From Sulfuricella sp. (GTDB taxonomy: Bacteria > Pseudomonadota > Gammaproteobacteria > Burkholderiales > Sulfuricellaceae), in assembly GCA_030696235.1 (NCBI GenBank), contig JAUYSN010000424.1, forward strand, positions 1-9,140: 9,140 nucleotides of DNA. The letters run 5' to 3'. Below the pieces are notes generated by a model that was not told the origin of the DNA, did no database searches, and worked only from the letters and a program-made list of their open reading frames with translations. Of the stretch, positions 1 through 5,456 are shown one piece after another. Position 1 is the first letter of the stretch; each line of letters starts with the position of its first letter. The position numbers were made by a program, and so were the translations under genes.

Positions 1-85
1 TTCCGGGGATACCGCCGGCGACAAGAACCGCGTAGTCGGCTACGCCGCCTTCGCCTTCACCGAGGAGAACAGCCGTGCCCACTGA
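1..85 (+). CDS. amrB: AmmeMemoRadiSam system protein B (Memo-like), C-terminal end only
   Basis: Only the last 27 codons are present; the gene starts before the window. The visible tail begins SGDTAGDKNRVVGYAAFAF and stops with TGA at 83-85. The pattern SGDT-G-K-RVVGY-AFAF is the typical end of Memo-family (MEMO1-like) proteins. The identity is supported by the two genes that follow, amrA and amrS, which complete the three-gene AmmeMemoRadiSam set. The family has a fold related to class III extradiol dioxygenases. Human MEMO1 has been linked to redox and metal handling, but the bacterial role is unresolved. The stop lies 11 bases inside the next gene, so the two are probably translationally coupled. 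Because only the tail is visible, the family call rests on a short motif plus context. Confidence 0.8.
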   Translation, partial: SGDTAGDKNRVVGYAAFAFTEENSRAH

Positions 86-629
86 AAAAGGCCAAATTCT
101 GATTCCGATTGCCCGCGCCACCATCTCTCAGGCGCTGGGGAAGCCGATGCAGGCGCGAGAAGATGCCGCATGGCTCAAGGAACTGGGCGCCTGCTTCATC
201 ACTCTGACCCAGCAAGGTGAACTGCGCGGCTGCATCGGCAGCCTGGAGGCGCACCGTCCGCTGCTGCAGGACGTCAAGGCCAACACCTATGCGGCTGCTT
301 TCCGCGACCCGCGTTTCTCGCCGCTGACGCTGGGCGAGCTGGACTATACTGAAGTCGAGGTTTCCCTGCTTTCGCCGATGCAGCCGATAAGCTTCTGCGA
401 TGAGCGCGAAGCCCTCGCTCAGTTGCGCCCCGGCATCGACGGCGTGGTGTTCGAGTTCGGCGCCTACCGCAGCACCTTCCTGCCGCAGGTGTGGGAGCAG
501 CTGCCGGAATGCGGGATTTTCATGGCCCACCTCAAACGCAAGGCGGGGCTGCCCCCGGATTTCTGGGCCGAGGAGGTCAAACTGTCATGCTACACAGTGA
601 GCAAATGGAAAGAATCGGAACTGATATGA
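75..629 (+). CDS. amrA: AmmeMemoRadiSam system protein A (AMMECR1-like)
   Basis: This 184-residue cytosolic protein belongs to the AMMECR1 family, found in bacteria, archaea and eukaryotes and still without an established activity. The diagnostic LRGCIG motif is at residues 50-55, within a segment reading CFITLTQQGELRGCIG. Other family-like stretches are NTYAAAFRDPRF (70-81), the STFLPQVWEQLP block (133-144) and the FWAEEVKLSCYTVSKW tail. The length is normal for a single-domain member. The start is GTG at 75, preceded by a strong GAGGAG ribosome site at 62-67 with 7 bases of spacing; it overlaps the end of amrB. The stop TGA at 627-629 overlaps the ATG of amrS in an ATGA arrangement. Family assignment is firm. 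Function is unknown, although co-occurrence with a radical SAM enzyme and a Memo protein implies a shared modification or redox pathway. Confidence 0.95.
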   Translation: MPTEKGQILIPIARATISQALGKPMQAREDAAWLKELGACFITLTQQGELRGCIGSLEAHRPLLQDVKANTYAAAFRDPRFSPLTLGELDYTEVEVSLLSPMQPISFCDEREALAQLRPGIDGVVFEFGAYRSTFLPQVWEQLPECGIFMAHLKRKAGLPPDFWAEEVKLSCYTVSKWKESELI

Positions 630-1717
630 ATGGAAATTACCCGGCCCGCTGGTGGCACAAGCTCGATGACGGGCGCATCCAGTGCGACCTGTGCCCGCGC
701 GACTGCAAGCTGCACGAGGGCCAGCGCGGCCTGTGCTTCGTACGCATGATGGAAAACGGCCAGATGGTGCTGACCACCTACGGCCGCTCCTCCGGCTTCT
801 GCATCGATCCGATCGAGAAAAAACCCCTCAACCATTTTTATCCCGGTACCAGCGTGTTCTCCTTCGGCACTGCGGGCTGCAACCTGGCCTGCAAGTTCTG
901 CCAGAACTGGGACATCAGCAAAGCCAAAGACATGGACCGCCTGATGGATCAGGCCTCGCCCGCGGCGATCGCTGCCGCGGCGGAAAAATACGGCTGCAAG
1001 AGCGTGGCTTTCACCTACAACGACCCGGTGATCTTCGCCGAATATGCCATGGACACCGCCGATGCTTGCCATGCGCGCGGCATCAAGACTGTGGCGGTAA
1101 CCGCCGGCTACATGCACGAGCAGGCGCGGCGCGAGTTTTACGCCAAAATGGACGCCGCCAACGTCGACCTCAAGGGCTTCACCGACGACTTTTATAAAAA
1201 TCTGTGCAGCGGCCACCTCCAGCCCATTCTCGACACCCTGGTTTACCTGCGGCGCGAAACGAATGTCTGGCTCGAGATCACCACCCTGATCATCCCCGGC
1301 CACAACGACACGGACGAGGAACTCACCGCCCTGAGCCGCTGGGTGTTCAAGGAACTGGGCGCGGACGTGCCGCTGCACTTTTCGGCCTTCCATCCCGACT
1401 ACAAGATGATGGATGTGCCGTCCACGCCTTCCGCAACGCTGACTCGTGCACGGCACATCGCCATGAAGGAAGGCCTGCGTTACGTCTATACCGGCAACGT
1501 GCACGACCCGGCAGGCGACACCACCTATTGCCCGTCGTGCAAGAAACCCCTGATCGAGCGCGACTGGTACCAGATCAACGCCTACCGCCTGACCGATGAC
1601 GGCCATTGCCCGAGTTGCGGCACGGCGATTGCCGGGCGCTTCGAGAAGTTCGTCGAAGCATTCGGCTCGCGCCGCATCCCGGTGGTGATGAGCGCCTTTC
1701 ATCCTGCTGAACCATGA
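626..1717 (+). CDS. amrS: AmmeMemoRadiSam system radical SAM enzyme
   Basis: This 363-residue radical SAM protein resembles pyruvate-formate-lyase-activating enzymes. The cluster-binding CxxxCxxC is GCNLACKFC, with Cys85, Cys89 and Cys92, expected to hold the 4Fe-4S cluster that cleaves S-adenosylmethionine. Two further cysteine groups frame the core. N-terminal Cys20, 23, 27 and 37 (CDLCPRDCKL and GLC) are typical of this subfamily. A C-terminal zinc-ribbon-like pair, CPSC at 302-305 and CPSC at 328-331, could bind zinc or an auxiliary cluster. The start at 626 was chosen because ATGA overlaps the amrA stop and GGAA lies just upstream. The open frame continues upstream to 491, but that part reads over amrA in another frame and has no family character. 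The substrate is unknown; it is probably connected with AmrA or AmrB. The stop overlaps the next gene's ATG. Confidence 0.95.
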   Translation: MNGNYPARWWHKLDDGRIQCDLCPRDCKLHEGQRGLCFVRMMENGQMVLTTYGRSSGFCIDPIEKKPLNHFYPGTSVFSFGTAGCNLACKFCQNWDISKAKDMDRLMDQASPAAIAAAAEKYGCKSVAFTYNDPVIFAEYAMDTADACHARGIKTVAVTAGYMHEQARREFYAKMDAANVDLKGFTDDFYKNLCSGHLQPILDTLVYLRRETNVWLEITTLIIPGHNDTDEELTALSRWVFKELGADVPLHFSAFHPDYKMMDVPSTPSATLTRARHIAMKEGLRYVYTGNVHDPAGDTTYCPSCKKPLIERDWYQINAYRLTDDGHCPSCGTAIAGRFEKFVEAFGSRRIPVVMSAFHPAEP

Positions 1718-2379
1718 TTTCCCGACTGGTGCATATCCCCGCCGGGCCGTCCGGCACGATCAGCCTGGAAGGCATGCTGGAGCTGCCTGACAACGCGACC
1801 GGGGTGGTGCTGTTTGCACACGGCAGCGGCAGCAGCCGCCTCAGCCCGAGGAACAACTACGTCGCGCGCGTGCTGCGTGACGCTGGCCTGGGCACACTGC
1901 TGATCGACCTGCTGACGCTGCATGAAGATACGGATTACGCCACCCGCTTCGACATCCCGCTTCTGACCCGACGGCTGCTGGCCGCAACCCGCTGGCTGCA
2001 AAGCGAACCGGCCACGCTATCCCTCGCCATCGGCTATTTCGGCGCCAGCACCGGCGCGGCGGCGGCTTTACAGGCTGCCGCGGAAGAAGGCAGGAAAATT
2101 GCCGCCGTGGTTTCCCGTGGCGGTCGCCCCGACCTTGCCGGAGAAGAAGCCCTGAACCGGGTTGCCGCCCCTACCCTGCTGATCGTGGGCGGTTTCGACG
2201 ACGTGGTGATCGGCCTCAACCAGGAAGCCCATCGTGCCCTGCGCTGCGAGAAGGAATTGATCGTCATCCCCGGTGCTACCCACCTGTTCGAGGAGCCGGG
2301 CACGCTGGAACAGGTGGCAAAGCACGCCGCCCACTGGTTCGGCAAGTTCATGCCGCGTTCTGGCGCAGGATCGCGATAA
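1714..2379 (+). CDS. alpha/beta hydrolase, dienelactone-hydrolase-like
   Basis: This 221-residue cytosolic alpha/beta hydrolase has no signal peptide. Visible landmarks are HGSGSSR at 36-42 (oxyanion region), the nucleophile elbow GASTG at 110-114 with Ser112, the acid at Asp162 or Asp163 in GGFDD, and His190 in GATHLFEEPG. All three members of a catalytic triad are therefore present. The subfamily resembles the dienelactone hydrolase-like enzymes found beside or fused to COG1926 phosphoribosyltransferases; one such gene lies convergently next door, with the two 3' ends overlapping by 32 bases. The ATG overlaps the amrS stop as ATGA, so it is probably made from the same message as the AmmeMemoRadiSam genes. 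The natural substrate is unknown; carboxylester, lactone or thioester hydrolysis are all possible. Confidence 0.88.
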   Translation: MISRLVHIPAGPSGTISLEGMLELPDNATGVVLFAHGSGSSRLSPRNNYVARVLRDAGLGTLLIDLLTLHEDTDYATRFDIPLLTRRLLAATRWLQSEPATLSLAIGYFGASTGAAAALQAAAEEGRKIAAVVSRGGRPDLAGEEALNRVAAPTLLIVGGFDDVVIGLNQEAHRALRCEKELIVIPGATHLFEEPGTLEQVAKHAAHWFGKFMPRSGAGSR

Positions 2380-2980
2380 CCTCTTCGTCCTCCACCTGCG
2401 GGAAATCCATGTAGAACTGCCCAACCGCCTGGAACCATTCCGGCGCTTCCAGGCAGACCACCTCGTCAGCGTAGGGCGCGACCTTCTCCAGCGTATCGGG
2501 AGGCGAAACCGGCACGGCGCAAATCAGCTTGGCCGGGTTCTTCGCGCGCAAGGCATGCAGCGCCGAAATCATGGTCGCACCGGTAGCCAGGCCATCGTCA
2601 AGCACGATCACGACGCGCCCGGCCGGATCGATCGGCGGCCTGATCGGCGTATATTGCGCACGACGGTTACGCATGGTTTCCATCTGCGTCTTCTTCTCGG
2701 CTTCGAGATATTCCGGCGAAGCGCCCGCCTGCGCCGCATAATCCGCGATATAGGTCCAACCGCTTTCATCGATGGAACCGACGGCGAATTCCGGGTTGTA
2801 AGGCGCGCGCAGCTTCCTCACCAGCACCACATCGACCTCGCCACCCAAGGCATCGGCAACAATCCGGGCCATCGGCACAGCGCCGCGCGGAATCGCCAGC
2901 ACCAGCGGATTCTTCCCTTTATAGACAGCAAGCCGCCCCACCAAGCGGCGAGCGGCTTCATTACGGTCACGAAATGGCAT
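2348..2980 (-). CDS. phosphoribosyltransferase family protein (COG1926 type)
   Basis: This 210-residue type I phosphoribosyltransferase-fold protein carries the PRPP-binding loop VIVLDDGLATGAT at residues 124-136, with the two acidic residues Asp128 and Asp129 followed by the glycine-rich turn. Upstream features include LAIPRGAVPMA (28-38) and VLVRKLRAPYNPEFAVGSI, both typical of the COG1926 group rather than of named purine or pyrimidine salvage enzymes. The substrate is unknown. The start is placed at 2980 because the message has a perfect AGGAGG there, with four bases before ATG. An in-frame ATG nine codons upstream lacks such a site. The ribosome site can pair with an upstream CCUCCU (separate entry). 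The gene converges on the alpha/beta hydrolase and overlaps its end by 32 bases. The pairing of these two families is recurrent, suggesting a common pathway. Confidence 0.9.
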   Translation of the reverse strand: MPFRDRNEAARRLVGRLAVYKGKNPLVLAIPRGAVPMARIVADALGGEVDVVLVRKLRAPYNPEFAVGSIDESGWTYIADYAAQAGASPEYLEAEKKTQMETMRNRRAQYTPIRPPIDPAGRVVIVLDDGLATGATMISALHALRAKNPAKLICAVPVSPPDTLEKVAPYADEVVCLEAPEWFQAVGQFYMDFPQVEDEEVIAILRQNAA

Positions 2981-2984
2981 ATTG

Positions 2985-3017
2985 CCTCCTTGATTAATTC
3001 TAGTCATTTTCAGGAGG
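2985..3017 (-). promoter_or_regulatory. inverted repeat that can hide the ribosome-binding site of the phosphoribosyltransferase
   Basis: On the - strand the leader reads CCTCCTGA (3017-3010), then 16 bases, then TCAAGGAGG (2993-2985), then CAAT and the ATG at 2980. CCTCCT pairs base for base with AGGAGG, and GA pairs with TC across one bulged A, giving eight pairs. The whole Shine-Dalgarno would be closed in this hairpin. The repeat is directly visible; a role in translation control is inference. It requires transcription to start upstream of 3017, which the - strand promoter-like element near 3043-3072 would provide. Confidence 0.45.
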
Positions 3018-3022
3018 TTTTC

Positions 3023-3050
3023 TTGACGAAAAGACAGTAATCATTAAAAT
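3023..3050 (+). promoter_or_regulatory. probable sigma-70 promoter for the NlpC/P60 gene
   Basis: TTGACG (3023-3028) and TAAAAT (3045-3050) each match five of six consensus bases and are 16 bases apart. Transcription would begin near 3057, leaving a leader of about 18 bases before the ATG at 3075. That leader has no convincing Shine-Dalgarno. The -10 region is shared with the oppositely oriented promoter-like element. Confidence 0.5.
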
Positions 3051-3072
3051 ACCCGCATCCCCTCATAAGCAA
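3043..3072 (-). promoter_or_regulatory. possible sigma-70 promoter for the phosphoribosyltransferase
   Basis: Read on the - strand, TTGCTT (3072-3067) is followed after 18 bases by TTTAAT (3048-3043), which matches five of six -10 consensus bases. The -35 match is weak (three of six). A start near 3035 would give a leader of about 55 bases that includes the ribosome-site hairpin. The element overlaps the + strand promoter-like sequence almost symmetrically. Assigned by eye only. Confidence 0.3.
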
Positions 3073-3074
3073 AA

Positions 3075-3602
3075 ATGATGCGTTCCTACAAAACTTTCCT
3101 GCTCGGCGGATTCCTGTTGCTTTCCAGCATGGCTAGCACAGCCGACGGCATGGCCGCTGAAGCGCCGCAACAAACCGCATTCGCCAGCTCGATCGACAAG
3201 GCGTCGGAAATGCTGATGTATGCTCTGAGCCTGGTCGGAGTCAACTACAAGTACGGCGGGAAGTCGCCCGAAACCGGCCTGGATTGCAGCGGCTTCGTCA
3301 GCCACGTCTACCAGCAGGCCGCCGGCCTGGTCCTGCCGCACAACGCCCGCGCCATCAGCATGTTCGGAAAGAAAATCGCCATTTCAGAACTCCAGCCCGG
3401 CGACCTGGTGTTTTACAACACCATGCGCCACACCTACTCCCATGTCGGCATCTATCTTGGCGACAACCGTTTCATCCATTCCGGCCGCACCGGCAGCAGC
3501 GTCGAAGTCGTCAACATGAACGACAGCTACTGGGTCAAGCGCTTCAACGGCGCACGCCGCATGGTCACTTCCCGTTTGCCTTTTGCAGCTTCGAACGAAT
3601 AA
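3075..3602 (+). CDS. exported NlpC/P60 family cysteine peptidase
   Basis: This 175-residue protein has an N-terminal export signal (basic MMRSYK followed by FLLGGFLLLSSMAS) and one NlpC/P60 domain. The catalytic cysteine is Cys71 in GLDCSGFV, the histidine is His123 in YSHVGIYLG, and the third polar residue is probably His135 in NRFIHSG. These proteins usually cut peptide bonds in peptidoglycan stem peptides in the periplasm. The YALSLVGVNYKYGGKSP stretch before the cysteine is the standard entry to the domain, and the length is typical of single-domain proteobacterial members. Two ATG codons stand in tandem (3075, 3078) with no good ribosome site, so the exact start is uncertain by one codon. 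There is no lipobox, so it is probably soluble in the periplasm. Its 3' end overlaps the convergent patatin-like gene by 38 bases. Confidence 0.93.
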   Translation: MMRSYKTFLLGGFLLLSSMASTADGMAAEAPQQTAFASSIDKASEMLMYALSLVGVNYKYGGKSPETGLDCSGFVSHVYQQAAGLVLPHNARAISMFGKKIAISELQPGDLVFYNTMRHTYSHVGIYLGDNRFIHSGRTGSSVEVVNMNDSYWVKRFNGARRMVTSRLPFAASNE

Positions 3603-4461
3603 GCGGCAGCGCAGCTAGCGCCGCTTTCTCCCCTTCCATGATGGCCAGATGCTTCTGGTCGAACTCGGTCGCACCGATCGTGCCAGTTTGCGGCCTGATC
3701 ACCACGTCCGCTTCGGCCAGTTCATAGCGCCCGATGGTCTGCCCCATGATGTTGAAAGCCTGCAAAAAGATGTCGATGGTGTCGTTCAGCTTGGCATTCT
3801 TCGGCTTGCCCGAGATATCCACCGCGATCACGACATCCGCCCCCATTCCGCGCGCAGCCCTGACCGGCACCGGGCTTACCAGCCCGCCGTCGACGTACTC
3901 CTTGCCGCCGATATTGACCGGCTGAAACACGCCGGGAATGCTGCTCGACGCGCGTACCGCCATGCCGGTGTTTCCACGCCGGAACACCGCCATCTCGCCG
4001 GTTTGCAATTCGGTGGTGACGGCGGCAAAAGGCTTGTTCATCCGTTCGATGACGCGGTTCTGCAGTGCCCTGTTGATGAAATTCTGCAGCATCTCCCCCT
4101 TGATGAAGCCCCGGTCGGGCAAGACCCAATCCCCCACGCTCTCCTGCTCCAGCTGAAAAGCGATTTTCTGCAGCTCGAAACCGGTGTAGCCGCCGGCATA
4201 CAGCGCCCCGACCACGCTGCCGGCGCTGGTGCCCACCACCATATCCGGCACGATGCCGTGCGCCTCCAGCGTCTTGATCACGCCGATGTGGGCAAACCCG
4301 CGCACCGCGCCGCCGCCCAGCACCAGTGCGACTTTCGGTGCCGGCGATTTGGGCGCGGGCTGAACCTTGGGGATGGGCGCATCCATTACTCCTGGCGAGG
4401 TGGCGCAGCCCGAGAGCATCAGCAGGCAGGAAACAAGTGCAGCGGCATAGCCTTTGTGCAT
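3565..4461 (-). CDS. patatin-like phospholipase family lipoprotein
   Basis: This 298-residue protein has a patatin-type hydrolase domain behind a lipoprotein signal. The lipobox LSGC ends at Cys19. The residue after it is Ala rather than Asp, which fits sorting to the outer membrane. A proline-rich linker (about 28-42) leads to the domain: GGGAVRG at 49-55 (oxyanion hole), GTSAG at 77-81 with the nucleophile Ser79, and the catalytic aspartate Asp191 in DGG. The Ser-Asp dyad is complete, so lipid acyl-ester hydrolysis is expected, on the periplasmic face of the envelope. It resembles the RssA-like group of bacterial patatins with an added lipoprotein anchor. The ATG at 4461 was preferred because it gives a standard short MHK n-region. 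A GTG three codons upstream (4470) is also possible. Specific substrate unknown. Confidence 0.92.
   Translation of the reverse strand: MHKGYAAALVSCLLMLSGCATSPGVMDAPIPKVQPAPKSPAPKVALVLGGGAVRGFAHIGVIKTLEAHGIVPDMVVGTSAGSVVGALYAGGYTGFELQKIAFQLEQESVGDWVLPDRGFIKGEMLQNFINRALQNRVIERMNKPFAAVTTELQTGEMAVFRRGNTGMAVRASSSIPGVFQPVNIGGKEYVDGGLVSPVPVRAARGMGADVVIAVDISGKPKNAKLNDTIDIFLQAFNIMGQTIGRYELAEADVVIRPQTGTIGATEFDQKHLAIMEGEKAALAALPLIRSKLQKANGK
3601..3630 (+). terminator. possible hairpin terminator after the NlpC/P60 gene
   Basis: The stop codon TAA (3600-3602) runs directly into AAGCGG (3601-3606), which pairs with CCGCTT (3621-3626). Three more pairs are possible inside (CGC 3610-3612 with GCG 3618-3620), leaving an AGCTA loop. 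A short TTTCTC follows. The T tract is weak and the element lies inside the coding end of the convergent patatin gene, so its shape is also constrained by that protein. It is a candidate only. Confidence 0.3.
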
Positions 4462-4580
4462 ATCAAACACCGTGATTATCCAAAACCCTTAATTGTAATG
4501 AATATTCCCTCACCAAGACATTATCGGCCGATTTATTTGCGGTTCGTCTTATGGATTTATTTCTCCATTTAAATTTTCTC

Positions 4581-4609
4581 TTGCTAATGCGAATTATTAT
4601 CATTAGTAT
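4581..4609 (+). promoter_or_regulatory. probable promoter of the iron-uptake operon
   Basis: TTGCTA (4581-4586) and TAGTAT (4604-4609) are separated by exactly 17 bases; each matches four of six consensus bases. A start near 4616 would leave a short leader to the GGAG ribosome site (4631-4634) and the ATG at 4642. The Fur-box-like sequence lies across the spacer and into the -10, the usual position for repression by Fur with iron. Confidence 0.45.
4589..4607 (-). promoter_or_regulatory. Fur-box-like operator
   Basis: Read on the - strand the 19 bases are ACTAATGATAATAATTCGC. They match the classical Fur consensus GATAATGATAATCATTATC at 14 of 19 positions, including the unbroken ten-base core TAATGATAAT. 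The site sits inside the promoter of an operon of iron-uptake genes, so iron-dependent repression by Fur is a strong inference. It is about 130 bases upstream of the divergent patatin-like gene, so control of that gene is less likely. Confidence 0.8.
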
Positions 4610-4641
4610 TTCAACATGCTTATCGATATCGGAGACACCCC

Positions 4642-4866
4642 ATGAAGATCGTGATTGATGCCTGGCTCGAAAGGAAGGATCCGCAAATACGTTTTCTCGA
4701 CGGCGACAACGCATCCGTGCTGATGCAGATGGGCCCGGCGCTCACTCAGCGGCTGCTTGAGTATGGCGAAATCAGCGTCGAGGACCTGCAAAACCCGCTC
4801 AACCACGATCTTGTGGCCCTGGTTTTCAGGATGCTGGGGATCCCCGTCACCAACGAAATGTTTTGA
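4642..4866 (+). CDS. small protein of unknown function, first gene of the iron operon
   Basis: I do not recognise this 74-residue protein. It has no signal peptide, membrane segment, cysteine or obvious motif, and looks like a small soluble cytosolic alpha/beta protein. It begins with a beta-like MKIVIDAWLE, has a central amphipathic stretch around residues 33-52 and a hydrophobic DLVALVFRMLGIPV segment near the end. Asp and Glu are frequent. It has a good GGAG ribosome site seven bases before ATG and is the first reading frame after the Fur-box-like promoter. The P19 gene begins 37 bases after its stop. It is therefore very probably expressed under iron limitation. It could be a regulator, a cytosolic iron-handling partner or an assembly factor, but nothing in the sequence decides this. 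Confidence 0.75.
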   Translation: MKIVIDAWLERKDPQIRFLDGDNASVLMQMGPALTQRLLEYGEISVEDLQNPLNHDLVALVFRMLGIPVTNEMF

Positions 4867-4903
4867 CCTGTTTACCCCTCAATTACTCAATGAAAGGAAA
4901 CCC

Positions 4904-5455
4904 ATGATTCACCAAGCCCGCAAACTTGCCGCCTCGCTCGCATGCCTTGGCGCCACCCTGACCTTCTCGGCCCATGCCGTGGAATACCCGATCGGCACTC
5001 CGCAGCAGCGCAACGGCATGGAAATCGCCGCCGTCTACCTGCAGCCGGTCACCATGGAGCCGGACGGCATGATGCGCAAGGCCGAAGAATCCGACGTGCA
5101 CATGGAGGCCGACATCCACGCACTGGCCAGCAACCCCAACGGCTTTGAGGAAGGCGCCTGGATGCCCTACCTGGCGGTCAAATACGAGGTTACCAAGCAG
5201 GGCGGCAACGAGAAAATCGCGGGAGACTTCATGCCGATGGTGGCCAACGACGGCCCGCACTACGGCGACAACGTCAAGCTCAAAGGGCCGGGCAAATACC
5301 ACGTCAAATACATCATCTCTCCGCCTTCCGCCAATCCGCACAGCCATTTCGGCCGCCACACCGACCGCCTGACCGGCGTGCGGCCATGGTTCAAGCCATT
5401 CGAGGTGGAGTACGAATTCACCTATGTCGGCATCGGCAAGAAGGGGGGCTACTAA
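4904..5455 (+). CDS. ftrA: P19/FtrA-family periplasmic iron-transport protein
   Basis: This 183-residue periplasmic protein belongs to the P19 family (Campylobacter P19, E. coli FetP, Bordetella and Brucella FtrA), which binds copper and iron and serves ferrous iron uptake. A signal peptide ends at AHA (residues 23-25). The expected metal ligands are present: His66 and Glu68 in HMEADIHA, Met112 and His119 in MVANDGPH (spacing of seven as in Campylobacter P19, whose ligands I recall as His42, Glu44, Met88, His95 and His132), and His152 in HFGRH. The C-terminal GVRPWFKPFEVEYEF is a family hallmark. The start is the ATG at 4904, behind an AAAGGAAA ribosome site. The open frame extends farther upstream, but only out of frame over the previous gene. 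The porin gene begins one base after its stop. Confidence 0.93.
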   Translation: MIHQARKLAASLACLGATLTFSAHAVEYPIGTPQQRNGMEIAAVYLQPVTMEPDGMMRKAEESDVHMEADIHALASNPNGFEEGAWMPYLAVKYEVTKQGGNEKIAGDFMPMVANDGPHYGDNVKLKGPGKYHVKYIISPPSANPHSHFGRHTDRLTGVRPWFKPFEVEYEFTYVGIGKKGGY

Positions 5456-5456
5456 C

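Noticed and set aside
590..1702. Long open frame of 370 codons on the - strand opposite amrS
   Set aside because: It is a shadow in GC-rich sequence: low-complexity His/Val/Ala/Arg content, no motif, fully covered by a well-supported radical SAM gene.
3012..3040. AGGAGG followed by TTG and four further codons to a stop (mini leader peptide)
   Set aside because: The TTG is the likely -35 of the NlpC promoter, so the mini frame would not be transcribed from it. The AGGAGG is better explained as the partner arm of the - strand hairpin.
4523..4532. Ten-base palindrome ATCGGCCGAT in the patatin-iron operon gap
   Set aside because: No matching second site or known operator, and its position relative to either promoter is not informative; may be chance.
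3649..4572. Open frame of 307 codons on the + strand opposite the patatin gene
   Set aside because: His/Asp/Arg-rich shadow translation without motifs; the - strand has a complete lipoprotein signal and catalytic dyad.
4463..4806. Short - strand open frames across the intergenic region and the 74-residue gene
   Set aside because: No ribosome site and unusual composition; they cross the Fur-box and promoter, and the + strand gene has better start signals.
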